6,812 nucleotides of DNA from Dehalococcoidia bacterium (GCA_030627025.1 DAOUSX010000054.1:1-6812); one strand, 5' to 3'; counted from the first letter of the stretch, positions 1-6,812 are shown. Notes: a model not told the origin generated them from the sequence alone. Numbers and translations: made by a program.

Positions 1-225
1 ATGGGTCGCCTCCCCGTAGTGTCCGGGGATGACTTCGTTAAAGTAGCACACAAGGTTGGATATCTCTGGGATCACACTGAGGGCAGCCACATGATTTTAT
101 TGCACCCCTCAGGGCATAGGTTATCTGTGCCTAGACACAAAGAGCTAGGGCGCGGCTTATTGAGAGCCTTAATTCGGGATGCTGGATTAACAAGGGAGGA
201 ATTTATCAGATTGCTGCGAGAATAA
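1..225 (+). CDS. hicA: HicA-type mRNA interferase toxin
   Basis: A 74-residue protein matching the HicA/YcfA family: small toxins with a double-stranded-RNA-binding-like fold that cut mRNA and are neutralised by HicB. Visible family marks are the N-terminal MGRLPVVSG start, the GSH motif with the likely catalytic His at residue 30, the following hydrophobic strand and HPSGHR turn, the SVPRHKELGRG segment (about residues 42-52), and the C-terminal helix with RDAGLTREEF. Length and both ends are typical, so the toxin looks intact. The ATG is the first base of the window, so its ribosome binding site and any longer start cannot be seen, although the MGRLPVVSG start fits the family well. No HicB reading frame follows; the next gene is a tRNA. 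In many loci hicB lies just upstream, which is outside the window. Activity is inferred from family only. Confidence 0.88.
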   Translation: MGRLPVVSGDDFVKVAHKVGYLWDHTEGSHMILLHPSGHRLSVPRHKELGRGLLRALIRDAGLTREEFIRLLRE

Positions 226-231
226 GGGAGT

Positions 232-261
232 TTGTTGGTTTAAATTCCTTTATGGCATAAT
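232..261 (+). promoter_or_regulatory. Possible promoter of tRNA-Ser
   Basis: A sigma-70-like arrangement lies between hicA and the tRNA. The -35-like TTGTTG is at 232-237, followed by an 18-base spacer and the -10-like CATAAT at 256-261, which is preceded by TGG (253-255) giving an extended -10. Transcription would begin near 268, about 15 bases before the mature tRNA. The -35 matches consensus at only three positions, so the case rests on the -10 and its placement. It would let the tRNA be transcribed independently of hicA. Confidence 0.45.
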
Positions 262-282
262 AAGTTAGGGTTCACGAAAGTG

Positions 283-374
283 GGAGGGATCGCATAGTGG
301 TCTAGTGCGGCCGCCTGCTAAGCGGTTACCCTGAGAAATTGGGGTCGTGGGTTCAAATCCCACTCCCTCCGCCA
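283..374 (+). tRNA. tRNA-Ser (anticodon GCU)
   Basis: A full cloverleaf can be drawn by hand. The acceptor stem pairs 283-289 with 364-370 without mismatch, G371 is the discriminator and CCA (372-374) is encoded. The D stem is GCA (292-294) with TGC (306-308), with GG at 299-300 in the loop. The anticodon stem is 310-314 with 322-326 (one G-U pair at the top), and the loop CTGCTAA places the anticodon GCT at 317-319, reading AGC/AGU codons. A long variable arm (about 327-346, with ACCC pairing GGGT) is the class II feature expected of tRNA-Ser. The T stem is 347-351 with 359-363 around TTCAAAT. The gene ends 9 bases before the stop codon of the oppositely oriented isomerase gene, and no terminator fits in that gap. 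Confidence 0.97.
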
Positions 375-383
375 CCAGTTGAA

Positions 384-1448
384 TTACTTCATGCTAGCAA
401 GCCGCTCTTTTAAATAAGAGATCGTTTTCACCGGTGTAGGGTCAACTTGATTCAGCATTGCTAAATAATAGCTTGTCCAATCTCCGAGGAATACAAGACT
501 CATCATTTGAGCCAGCTTCTCTTTGCCCTGGCTATCGATAATCTCGTGCTTGACTTTGGCTTTCTGTAGAATTTCACTGGTTATTTGATAACGGGCCAGG
601 ATTCTTGGGTGTAAGGATGGCGAGCGAAGCAAAATTACATATGTGTTATCTGCCATTTCCTTGGGGAATTCATAACCAACTACAGAATTGTGATTGAGTT
701 CAGAGAAAGTTTCATAAAAGGCCCAGGTTTTGCTATTTTCGTTGAATTGTCCCTTCCAGCGTTGCGCTACCGGGGAGAGTATACCAGCGCCATAGATGAC
801 TATCAGCTTGCCAAATAACCTTTGAGCGAGCTGCTTGGCTGAATTACGAGGGGTAGGTACATTTTCCGCTAGTTTGTCTAGAAGTGCTTCAAGCATTTGA
901 ACTGCTTCCTCTATCCAGGCTGACTTACGTTCTATGAATCCCAATCTTGCCAGCAGCGATATTAAGGGTATAAAGCTATAACCCAAGGCGGCTCTGGGTT
1001 GACAAACATAATCTATGGTGAAAACTGGAATCCGTCTTGTTTGTGCTAAATCCCTTAATTTGCCACCAGTGGTAATGGCCAATTTGGGGCAATCTTTATC
1101 CATGGCTTGAGTGAAGCTGGACAACGTCTCCTCTGTGTTTCCTGAGTAACTGGAGGCAATAATCAAAGTTTTGGAATCAACAAAAGCTGGTAAGTCGTAG
1201 TCCCGATGAACGAAGATAATCGGCTTGGCTGAACTGGAGGCGAATTTTCTTAACAGTTCTCCGCCGATACCTGATCCCCCCATGCCACAAATGATTATCT
1301 TGTCGATGCTGGCGAAATTGGCTGGCAAAGTGAATTCGCTACTTTTTTGCCATGCCTCTCGCAATTGCCGGGGCAGCCGGTGGAGGTGATTTCGCATCCC
1401 ATCGGGGTCATAGTGTTGGTATATTTCCAAGTCGTCAAGGTCTATCAT
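384..1448 (-). CDS. Bifunctional phosphoglucose/phosphomannose isomerase
   Basis: A 354-residue SIS-domain protein of the archaeal-type PGI/PMI family, which interconverts glucose-6-P, fructose-6-P and mannose-6-P in the cytosol. The first SIS domain carries the phosphate-binding GMGGSGIGG loop (residues 55-63), SSYSGNTEE (99-107) and TTGG (126-129), then the PRAALGY motif (151-157). The second domain holds NENSK with the probable catalytic Glu237 and ELNHN with the probable catalytic His253. Their 16-residue spacing equals that of Glu203 and His219 in the Pyrobaculum enzyme, as I recall it. The C terminus has the family's VDPTPV...YLKERL ending. Length is normal and the frame is unbroken. 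The ATG overlaps the TGA of the upstream mutase gene as ATGA (1448-1445), and only a short AGGA sits 2 bases before it, so translational coupling is likely. Dual substrate use is inferred from family membership; a mainly PGI or mainly PMI enzyme is possible. Confidence 0.9.
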   Translation of the reverse strand: MIDLDDLEIYQHYDPDGMRNHLHRLPRQLREAWQKSSEFTLPANFASIDKIIICGMGGSGIGGELLRKFASSSAKPIIFVHRDYDLPAFVDSKTLIIASSYSGNTEETLSSFTQAMDKDCPKLAITTGGKLRDLAQTRRIPVFTIDYVCQPRAALGYSFIPLISLLARLGFIERKSAWIEEAVQMLEALLDKLAENVPTPRNSAKQLAQRLFGKLIVIYGAGILSPVAQRWKGQFNENSKTWAFYETFSELNHNSVVGYEFPKEMADNTYVILLRSPSLHPRILARYQITSEILQKAKVKHEIIDSQGKEKLAQMMSLVFLGDWTSYYLAMLNQVDPTPVKTISYLKERLASMK

Positions 1449-2872
1449 AATCCTGCTAGCCTGTTGCCTTCCTGCAGTAGTTTTGTTACTTTCTCAGGGC
1501 TTCCAGCTTCGGCATAAATGCGAACCAATGGCTCCGTGCCTGAAAATCTGATGAGTAGCCATGATTCGTCATCGAGGAGAAAGCGAAAACCATCGGTGGT
1601 GTCTATCTTGCTTACTCTTGTGTCAGCTATGGTATTCACGGAAAGCGAAGCGAGCCGATTGAAAATTGTTTGGCGTTTGCTTTTAGGGATGTGAAAGTCG
1701 GCGCGGTCGTAGTAATGAGGACCAACTTTACTATAGAGATAATCGAGTAGTTGCGAAGGTGTCTTGCCTGTTTTGACCATGAAGTCAAGGAAGTAAAGTC
1801 CAGCTAATACAGCATCTCTCTCCGGAATATGCCCTCGAAAGCCATAGCCGCCGCTTTCCTCACCGCCAATCATTGCTTTCTTTTGTATCATTAGCGGAGC
1901 GACATATTTGAATCCCACGGGGGTTTCGTGGACAGGAACACCGAAAATCTGTCCGAGGCGGGAAAGCATGCTGGTAGAGGTCAGTGTCTTTACCATAGCA
2001 CCTCGCTCACCGCAAATTTCCAATAAATAAAGACATAGTAGAGCGAAGACCTGATGTTGGTTCAAAAATGTCCCCTTCTCATCTATGATACCAATGCGGT
2101 CAGCATCTCCATCGGTAGCCAACCCAATATCAGCCTTCTGTGCGACTATTAGTTGAGAAAGTCTGGTTAAATTTTTGGCGATAGGTTCAGGTTGCATGTT
2201 TGGGAAAAGAGGATTTCTTTCAGCATGAATTTCAGTAATTTTCACATTTCCGCCTTTGAGAATTGTCTCAAAATATCCTGCTCCTGCCCCATACATGGAG
2301 TCGACAATTATGTTCAACTTCTGGTGACGCAGAGCTTCGACATCAATAAGCTGCTTTAGATGATCGAGGTAGACAGGGCGAGGGTCTAGATAGTCTATCA
2401 TCCCTCTCTTTAGAGCCTTAGCCAGTGCAACTTTCTTGATTTCCCCGCTACGGGCAACACAGGCAATTTCTTTTTCTATCTTGCTAATGACCTCGTCTGA
2501 AACACTGGCGCCCTCCTCTGACCTGTATTTGAATCCATTCCACTGTCCTGGATTGTGGCTTGCGGTGATGATAATAGCCCCAGCAGCTTTAGTGGCGGTA
2601 ACAGCGTAGCTTATCACTGGTGTGGGGGTTGGTTTAAGGCATAAGTGGGTTTTAATGCCGTTGCCAGCAATCACCTCGGCAACGGCGGCAGCAAAGTCTT
2701 CAGAGGCAAAACGGGTGTCATAGCCAATGATCAGTCCCCTTTGGTTCAATCCGTTTCTAGTGAGGTGATTAGCTATACCTTGGGAGCAGATACGCACATT
2801 GTTAAAGGTAAAGTCTTCGGCTATAATTCCTCTCCATCCATCTGTGCCGAATTTTATTGTGTGTTCAACCAT
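1445..2872 (-). CDS. Phosphoglucomutase/phosphomannomutase (alpha-D-phosphohexomutase)
   Basis: A 475-residue member of the alpha-D-phosphohexomutase superfamily, which moves phosphate between C6 and C1 of hexose phosphates through a phosphoserine enzyme. All four family signatures are present in order. TASHNP (103-108) holds the catalytic Ser105. DGDADR (254-259) is the Mg-binding loop. GGEESGG (336-342) is the sugar-recognition loop. RFSGTEP (442-448) is the phosphate-binding loop of domain 4. The N-terminal FGTDGWRG (8-15) is also standard. I chose the ATG at 2872 because it gives the usual MVEHTIKFGTDGWRG start. A longer frame opens at a TTG at 2899 and adds nine residues without family resemblance, using the promoter's TTGACA on the other strand. 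The Shine-Dalgarno sequence is weak (GGA about 8 bases upstream). It heads a two-gene unit with the isomerase. Glucose versus mannose preference cannot be read from sequence; a phosphoglucosamine mutase is less likely. Confidence 0.9.
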   Translation of the reverse strand: MVEHTIKFGTDGWRGIIAEDFTFNNVRICSQGIANHLTRNGLNQRGLIIGYDTRFASEDFAAAVAEVIAGNGIKTHLCLKPTPTPVISYAVTATKAAGAIIITASHNPGQWNGFKYRSEEGASVSDEVISKIEKEIACVARSGEIKKVALAKALKRGMIDYLDPRPVYLDHLKQLIDVEALRHQKLNIIVDSMYGAGAGYFETILKGGNVKITEIHAERNPLFPNMQPEPIAKNLTRLSQLIVAQKADIGLATDGDADRIGIIDEKGTFLNQHQVFALLCLYLLEICGERGAMVKTLTSTSMLSRLGQIFGVPVHETPVGFKYVAPLMIQKKAMIGGEESGGYGFRGHIPERDAVLAGLYFLDFMVKTGKTPSQLLDYLYSKVGPHYYDRADFHIPKSKRQTIFNRLASLSVNTIADTRVSKIDTTDGFRFLLDDESWLLIRFSGTEPLVRIYAEAGSPEKVTKLLQEGNRLAGL

Positions 2873-2892
2873 AGTTTTTCCGGGGTAGGGGC

Positions 2893-2921
2893 TTGACAAA
2901 AATTTTTCAGGATGCTAAACT
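2893..2921 (+). promoter_or_regulatory. rpoBC promoter, extended -10 type
   Basis: A perfect TTGACA -35 box (2893-2898) is followed by a 17-base spacer and the -10 box TAAACT (2916-2921, four of six consensus bases). TG at 2913-2914 and one further base precede the -10, making it an extended -10. The start would fall near 2928, giving a leader of about 120 bases before rpoB. The spacer contains an A5T5 palindrome (2898-2907), which would bend the DNA. No other gene precedes rpoB on this strand nearby, so this is the best candidate for the main promoter of rpoBC. Confidence 0.75.
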
Positions 2922-2955
2922 ATAAGATTGTTTTATGTTTCTTCTTGCCTTTCAA
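2919..2955 (-). promoter_or_regulatory. Possible promoter of the mutase-isomerase unit
   Basis: On the minus strand a -35-like TTGAAA (2955-2950) is spaced 17 bases from AACAAT (2932-2927). An alternative -10-like TATAGT (2924-2919) has no good -35. Either would start transcription 40-50 bases before the ATG at 2872. Both overlap the rpoB promoter on the opposite strand. The matches are weak, in an AT-rich stretch where chance matches are common. Confidence 0.3.
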
Positions 2956-3034
2956 TTTTTATCAGGTCTAAATTCCCTCACTAAATATATTACAACACTT
3001 TGAATGCCTTAGGGTAGCTTTTTGGATTTTATTT

Positions 3035-3041
3035 TAAGGAG
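3035..3041 (+). promoter_or_regulatory. Ribosome binding site of rpoB
   Basis: TAAGGAG, a near-ideal Shine-Dalgarno sequence, ends 8 bases before a GTG codon at 3050. This decides the start: the next in-frame ATG (3065, codon 6) would be too far from the site. Confidence 0.85.
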
Positions 3042-3049
3042 TAACAATC

Positions 3050-6000
3050 GTGGCTCTATTGTCGATGCCTAGATACAGTTTAACAAAGTCCTTTGCTAAA
3101 CTTCCCGAGGTTGTTGAGGTTTCTCCTCTTGTTCGGGTTCAGTTTGATTCGTTTCGTTGGTTCCAGGAAGAGGGTTTGAAGGAGCTTTTTGAGGAAATTT
3201 CTCCTATCTTGGACTATACGCGTAATAAATTAGAGCTGCACTTCGGTGGTTACGAGTTCCATGAGCCAAAGCACTCTGCTGAAGAGTGTCTTGCGCGAGG
3301 TATAACCTATTCTTCTCCTGTTTATGTCACCGTTCAGCTAATAGTCAAAGAGACGGGAGAAATTAAGCAGCAGGAGTTATTCTTTGGCGATTTTCCGATA
3401 ATGACGAATACAGGGACTTTTATTATTTTTGGAGTGGAACGGGTAGTAGTAAGCCAATTAAGCCGCTTTCCTGGCGTTTATTTCACTTTACAAAGGGATC
3501 CTGCCAGTGGGCGTGAGTTGTGCTTTGCCAAGCTTGTTGCTGAGCATGGCTCGTGGCTTGATTTTGAGACCTCCGGCAGTAATGTTATCTCAGTAAGGTT
3601 AGGTGGGAAGAGGAAAATGCTTGTCACCACTTTATTGCGTGCTATAGGCTCTGAAACTGACGAAGAGCTAATTAACCAATTCCGAGATGTAGATAATTCG
3701 CCTGATCATTCATTCATTCGCTCCACAATAGAGCAAGATCCTTTGATTAGGACTAGAGCTGATGCCTTGGTTGATATTTACCGTAAATTTTCTTCTGGTG
3801 ATCCCCCTAGCCTTGAGAGTGCTCAATCATTGCTGAATAACTTTTTGTTCAATCCACGGCGTTATAGCTTGGGGAAAATAGGTCGCTACAAGCTTAATAA
3901 GAAACTAGGACTTAACCTTTCTCAAGACCAGCTTGGCTTGACCCCCGAAGATCTGGTGGGAATAGTGCGTCACATTATCTTGATCAATAAGCGTGAAGAT
4001 ATCCCTGATGACATTGATCACCTTGGCAATCGGCGGGTACAAACAGTAGGTGCCCTAATACAGAGGCAATTTCAGGTTGGGTTACTGCGGTTAGAGAAAG
4101 CTATCAGAGAAAGGATGAGCATTCTTGGTCCTGAGGAAGCGACTCCAGCCTCGTTAATTAACATTCGCCCGATAGTAGCCACTATGAAGGAGTTCTTTGG
4201 CAGGTCTCAGCTATCTCAATTCATGGATCAAACTAATCCATTGGCTGAACTGACTCATAAACGGCGTCTCTCTGCCATGGGGCCTGGAGGGTTATCGAGG
4301 GAGCAGGCTGGCTTTGAAGTTCGAGATGTGCATCATTCACATTATGGCCGTATTTGTCCTATAGAGACACCGGAGGGACCAAACATCGGACTCATTGGTT
4401 CGTTAGCTACTTACGCCTCGGTCAATAAGTACGGTTTTATAGAGACCCCCTACCGTAAGGTTATTCATGAGGTTCCAAATATTGAAGATGAGTTGTTGGG
4501 AAGAACAATACGGGAAGATGTGACAGACCATAGCGGTAAGGTTGTAATCCACTCAGGTACATTGATCACTAAAGAAATCGCTGATAAGCTTGCCTCTCTC
4601 CCCATACAAACAGTTCAAATAGTCCCCTTTGTTTCTGAGCAGGTTACTTGCTTGACTGCCGATGAAGAGGAGCAATATGCCATTGCTCAGGCCAATGCTC
4701 CTCTTAATAGGAGGAGTGAGTTTATTCAGCAAAGGGTGGAAGTTAAGAAAGGTAGCAAATATTTTAAGGAATTTGTTGATAAGGTAGATTTTATGGATGT
4801 CTCTCCCAGGCAGATATTCAGTGTTGCTGCCTCTCTTATTCCGTTTTTGGAACACGATGATGCCAATCGTGCCTTAATGGGGTGCAATATGCAACGCCAA
4901 GCTGTGCCTTTGTTATTTCCCCAAGCCCCCTTAGTAGCCACAGGTATGGAAAAAGAGGTAGCTAAATACAGTGCGCAGGCAATATTTTCTCCCTGTGATG
5001 GCGTAGTGACTTCAGCCACTAGTTCGCAAATCATAATTAAGGATGAGGAAGACAAAGACAAAGAACATGTTTATAAGTTGAATAAGTTTGTTAGAACCAA
5101 TCAAGGAACGTGTATTAACCAGTGTCCCGTAGTAAGTAAGGGTGACAAGGTTAAGAAAGGACAGTCAGTCGTTAATAGTTGTGCAATGGAGGGAGGGGAG
5201 CTTGCTTTGGGGCAAAATGTTGTTTGTGCCTTTATGAGTTGGCGAGGATACAATTTTGAGGATGCCATTGTTATTAGTAAAAGGCTGGTCACAGACGATG
5301 TTTTCACTTCTATTCATATAGAGAAACACGAAATTGAGGCGCGTGACACGAAGCTTGGTCCTGAAGAAATTACCAGAGACATACCAAATGTAAGTGAAGA
5401 AAGCCTTAGCGAGCTTGATGAGCAAGGGATTATACGGATAGGAGCTGAAGTAAGCTCCAATGATATATTGGTGGGGAAAATTACCCCTAAGGGTGAAACT
5501 GAGCCTTCTGCGGAGGAGAAGTTATTACGAGCGATATTCGGGGAAAAGACACGCCAGGTAAAGGATAGTTCTCTTAGGGTGCCGGCTGGTGAAGCGGGGA
5601 AGGTGATCGATGTAAAGGTACTCTCTCGTGGTAGCCATGCTGAAATGCCAATCGGAGTAAATAAGATTATATGGGTATGGGTTGCGCAGAAACGCAAGAT
5701 ATCAGTGGGCGATAAAGTGTCAGGCAGGCATGGCAATAAAGGCATTGTTTCAATCATATTGCCTGAAGAAGATATGCCTTACTTATCTGATGGCACACCT
5801 GTAGATATTGTCCTTAATCCTCTAGGTGTTCCATCTCGAATGAATATTGGGCAGGTTTTGGAAGCTCATTTAGGCTGGGCAGCTCGCATCCTGGGCTTCA
5901 AAGCGGTTAACCCCATTTTTGATGGAGCTGACATTGCTGGGATTGAAGATTACTTAGCCATGTCTTGGATAGCATGGAAAGCTGGTGCTGTCTCTCTATA

Positions 6001-6712
6001 TCAAGATGGCTTAACTGACGGTGTAACTGATTTTGAGAAAATTGATGCTTGGCTCACTGCTCGAGGACTTGATAGGGGAGAGATAGAGGAAATGACCGCT
6101 GGGAAACATAAAGGAAAGGCAAGAGAAGCTGCTTTGCGTTTATGGCTCGAAGATTTAGACATAAATTCTCGGGATTTGAGCGGGGATGAATTGGAACAAG
6201 AAGTGCAGAAGGCTTACAAAGAGCGAAGAGTTTATCCACCTATCTTTGGGAAAATGGAGCTCAGAGATGGCCAAACTGGGAAGTCTTTTGACCAGGCCGT
6301 GACTGTTGGTGTTGTTTATATGATGAAGTTGATACACCTTGTTTCAGACAAGGTGCATGCTCGCTCTACCGGACCATATTCGCTTGTCACCCAACAACCT
6401 TTAGGCGGGAAAGCTCGATTTGGAGGTCAGCGCTTCGGGGAAATGGAGGTGTGGGCGTTGGAAGGGCACGGTGCAGCTTATACACTTCAAGAAATGCTTA
6501 GTATAAAATCGGATGACATTGCTGGTCGCTCTAAAGCCTACGAGGCTATCGTTAAAGGCGAAGATTTTCACTATGCTGGCATCCCCGAAGCATGTAAGGT
6601 GCTGTTTATGGAACTGCGTAGCTTAAGCCTTGCCGTGGAGTTGCTTAATGAAGGAAGGAAGCAGGCAAGCCTCTCTACAGTGGACACTTCGGAAGATTCA
6701 AAGCTGGAATAA
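3050..6712 (+). CDS. rpoB: DNA-directed RNA polymerase subunit beta
   Basis: A complete 1220-residue beta subunit of RNA polymerase, forming with beta' the catalytic cleft. The N-terminal lobe opens with [11 protein letters not shown] (14-24). The rifampicin region is at 383-413, with Q390, D393, H403, R406 and S408 matching E. coli Q513, D516, H526, R529 and S531, so the pocket is of the sensitive type. Core catalytic residues are present: Arg616 in NMQRQ, Glu737-Asp738 in NFEDAI, Lys889 and Lys897 in the [12 protein letters not shown] segment, Arg930 in PSRMNIGQ and His1103 in VHARSTGPY. The C-terminal clamp region with [25 protein letters not shown] (1115-1139) is standard. The start is GTG with TAAGGAG 8 bases upstream. 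An extra segment of roughly 80 residues lies around 960-1068 between the FDGA and LRDGQTG motifs. Several normally conserved positions elsewhere differ (for example Phe127, Phe140, Cys612, Cys692). rpoC follows after 21 bases. rplJ-rplL are not upstream. Confidence 0.98.
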   Translation: MALLSMPRYSLTKSFAKLPEVVEVSPLVRVQFDSFRWFQEEGLKELFEEISPILDYTRNKLELHFGGYEFHEPKHSAEECLARGITYSSPVYVTVQLIVKETGEIKQQELFFGDFPIMTNTGTFIIFGVERVVVSQLSRFPGVYFTLQRDPASGRELCFAKLVAEHGSWLDFETSGSNVISVRLGGKRKMLVTTLLRAIGSETDEELINQFRDVDNSPDHSFIRSTIEQDPLIRTRADALVDIYRKFSSGDPPSLESAQSLLNNFLFNPRRYSLGKIGRYKLNKKLGLNLSQDQLGLTPEDLVGIVRHIILINKREDIPDDIDHLGNRRVQTVGALIQRQFQVGLLRLEKAIRERMSILGPEEATPASLINIRPIVATMKEFFGRSQLSQFMDQTNPLAELTHKRRLSAMGPGGLSREQAGFEVRDVHHSHYGRICPIETPEGPNIGLIGSLATYASVNKYGFIETPYRKVIHEVPNIEDELLGRTIREDVTDHSGKVVIHSGTLITKEIADKLASLPIQTVQIVPFVSEQVTCLTADEEEQYAIAQANAPLNRRSEFIQQRVEVKKGSKYFKEFVDKVDFMDVSPRQIFSVAASLIPFLEHDDANRALMGCNMQRQAVPLLFPQAPLVATGMEKEVAKYSAQAIFSPCDGVVTSATSSQIIIKDEEDKDKEHVYKLNKFVRTNQGTCINQCPVVSKGDKVKKGQSVVNSCAMEGGELALGQNVVCAFMSWRGYNFEDAIVISKRLVTDDVFTSIHIEKHEIEARDTKLGPEEITRDIPNVSEESLSELDEQGIIRIGAEVSSNDILVGKITPKGETEPSAEEKLLRAIFGEKTRQVKDSSLRVPAGEAGKVIDVKVLSRGSHAEMPIGVNKIIWVWVAQKRKISVGDKVSGRHGNKGIVSIILPEEDMPYLSDGTPVDIVLNPLGVPSRMNIGQVLEAHLGWAARILGFKAVNPIFDGADIAGIEDYLAMSWIAWKAGAVSLYQDGLTDGVTDFEKIDAWLTARGLDRGEIEEMTAGKHKGKAREAALRLWLEDLDINSRDLSGDELEQEVQKAYKERRVYPPIFGKMELRDGQTGKSFDQAVTVGVVYMMKLIHLVSDKVHARSTGPYSLVTQQPLGGKARFGGQRFGEMEVWALEGHGAAYTLQEMLSIKSDDIAGRSKAYEAIVKGEDFHYAGIPEACKVLFMELRSLSLAVELLNEGRKQASLSTVDTSEDSKLE

Positions 6713-6718
6713 GAAATC

Positions 6719-6724
6719 GAGGTG
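6719..6724 (+). promoter_or_regulatory. Ribosome binding site of rpoC
   Basis: GAGGTG lies 9 bases before the rpoC ATG, inside the 21-base gap after the rpoB stop. It indicates that rpoC has its own initiation signal on the shared rpoBC transcript. Confidence 0.7.
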
Positions 6725-6733
6725 TAAAAAGAA

Positions 6734-6812
6734 ATGTCTGATTTTGGTGATTTTGACGCTATTAGGATAAGCCTTGCCTCGCCAGAGCAGACCAGGAGTT
6801 GGTCTCATGGTG
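6734..6812 (+). CDS. rpoC: DNA-directed RNA polymerase subunit beta' (5' end only)
   Basis: The first 26 codons of rpoC, cut by the window edge. The visible N terminus, MSDFGDFDAIRISLASPEQ followed by TRSWSHG, carries the well-conserved beta' opening in which an Ile/Leu-rich strand leads to SLASPEQ and a RSWS motif. This precedes the zinc-binding region, which would lie beyond the window. Its position immediately after rpoB in the same direction is the usual bacterial order. The start is supported by GAGGTG upstream. Nothing can be said about the rest of the gene. Confidence 0.95.
   Translation, partial: MSDFGDFDAIRISLASPEQTRSWSHG

Noticed and set aside
226..282. A terminator for hicA.
   Set aside because: No stem followed by a T run is visible in this gap.
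272..283. A CAC-GAAA-GTG hairpin just before the tRNA.
   Set aside because: Only three base pairs and no U tract; too weak for a terminator or a defined element.
2645..2896. An 83-codon open frame on the plus strand opposite the mutase N terminus.
   Set aside because: It lies wholly within or antisense to the well-supported mutase gene, has no recognisable domain and no ribosome binding site. It also runs into the rpoB -35 box.
2873..2899. A longer mutase start at the TTG at 2899.
   Set aside because: The nine added residues do not resemble the family N terminus, and the ATG at 2872 gives the standard start.
4196..4291. Possible rifampicin resistance substitutions in the RpoB pocket.
   Set aside because: Residues equal to E. 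coli Q513, D516, H526, R529, S531, P564, N568 and I572 are all the sensitive type. Arg385 for S508 occurs in other bacteria as I recall, and Met410 for L533 is conservative.
4553..6337. Seven minus-strand open frames of 60-147 codons inside rpoB.
   Set aside because: All are antisense to an intact, conserved rpoB frame, overlap each other and show no family resemblance; they are chance shadows.
3050..6712. rpoB as a pseudogene or second divergent copy, given its odd residues.
   Set aside because: The frame is complete, catalytic residues are all kept, the promoter and ribosome binding site are strong, and rpoC follows normally.

Overview
The window reads as ordinary chromosomal DNA from a bacterium of moderate to low GC. 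The RpoB sequence, as I remember relatives, looks most like the Chloroflexota, possibly a Dehalococcoidia-like anaerobe. The evidence is the RpoB wording around the N-terminal lobe, an extra segment near its C terminus, and an archaeal-type bifunctional phosphoglucose/phosphomannose isomerase beside a phosphohexomutase. This placement is inference and was not tested by a search. I found no mobile element, CRISPR array, integration site or clear new system.

Layout. Bases 1-225 encode a complete HicA-type mRNA interferase toxin; no HicB antitoxin lies downstream, so any partner must be upstream of the window. Bases 283-374 are a tRNA-Ser(GCU) with its CCA encoded, probably transcribed from a promoter just downstream of hicA. 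Only 9 bases later, and pointing towards the tRNA, ends a two-gene minus-strand unit: a phosphoglucomutase/phosphomannomutase (2872 down to 1445), then a bifunctional PGI/PMI (1448 down to 384), joined by an ATGA stop/start overlap. Together they would interconvert fructose-6-P, glucose-6-P and mannose-6-P and convert the hexose-6-phosphates to their 1-phosphates, feeding nucleotide-sugar, glycan or compatible-solute synthesis.

Bases 2873-3049 are a divergent intergenic region. It carries a strong extended -10 promoter facing rpoB, an A5T5 tract in that promoter's spacer, and a weaker possible promoter facing the mutase. From 3050 to 6712 runs a complete rpoB (1220 aa, GTG start, good ribosome binding site). 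It is followed after 21 bases by the first 26 codons of rpoC, cut by the window edge. rpoB is not preceded by rplJ-rplL here, so rpoBC appears to have its own promoter and a leader of about 120 bases.

The items most worth a second look are in RpoB. The catalytic and rifampicin-pocket residues are standard, but several normally very conserved positions outside them are changed, often to Cys, Phe or Trp. There is also an apparent insertion of roughly 80 residues near residues 960-1068. The overlapping divergent promoters and the very tight tRNA/pgi convergence are secondary points.
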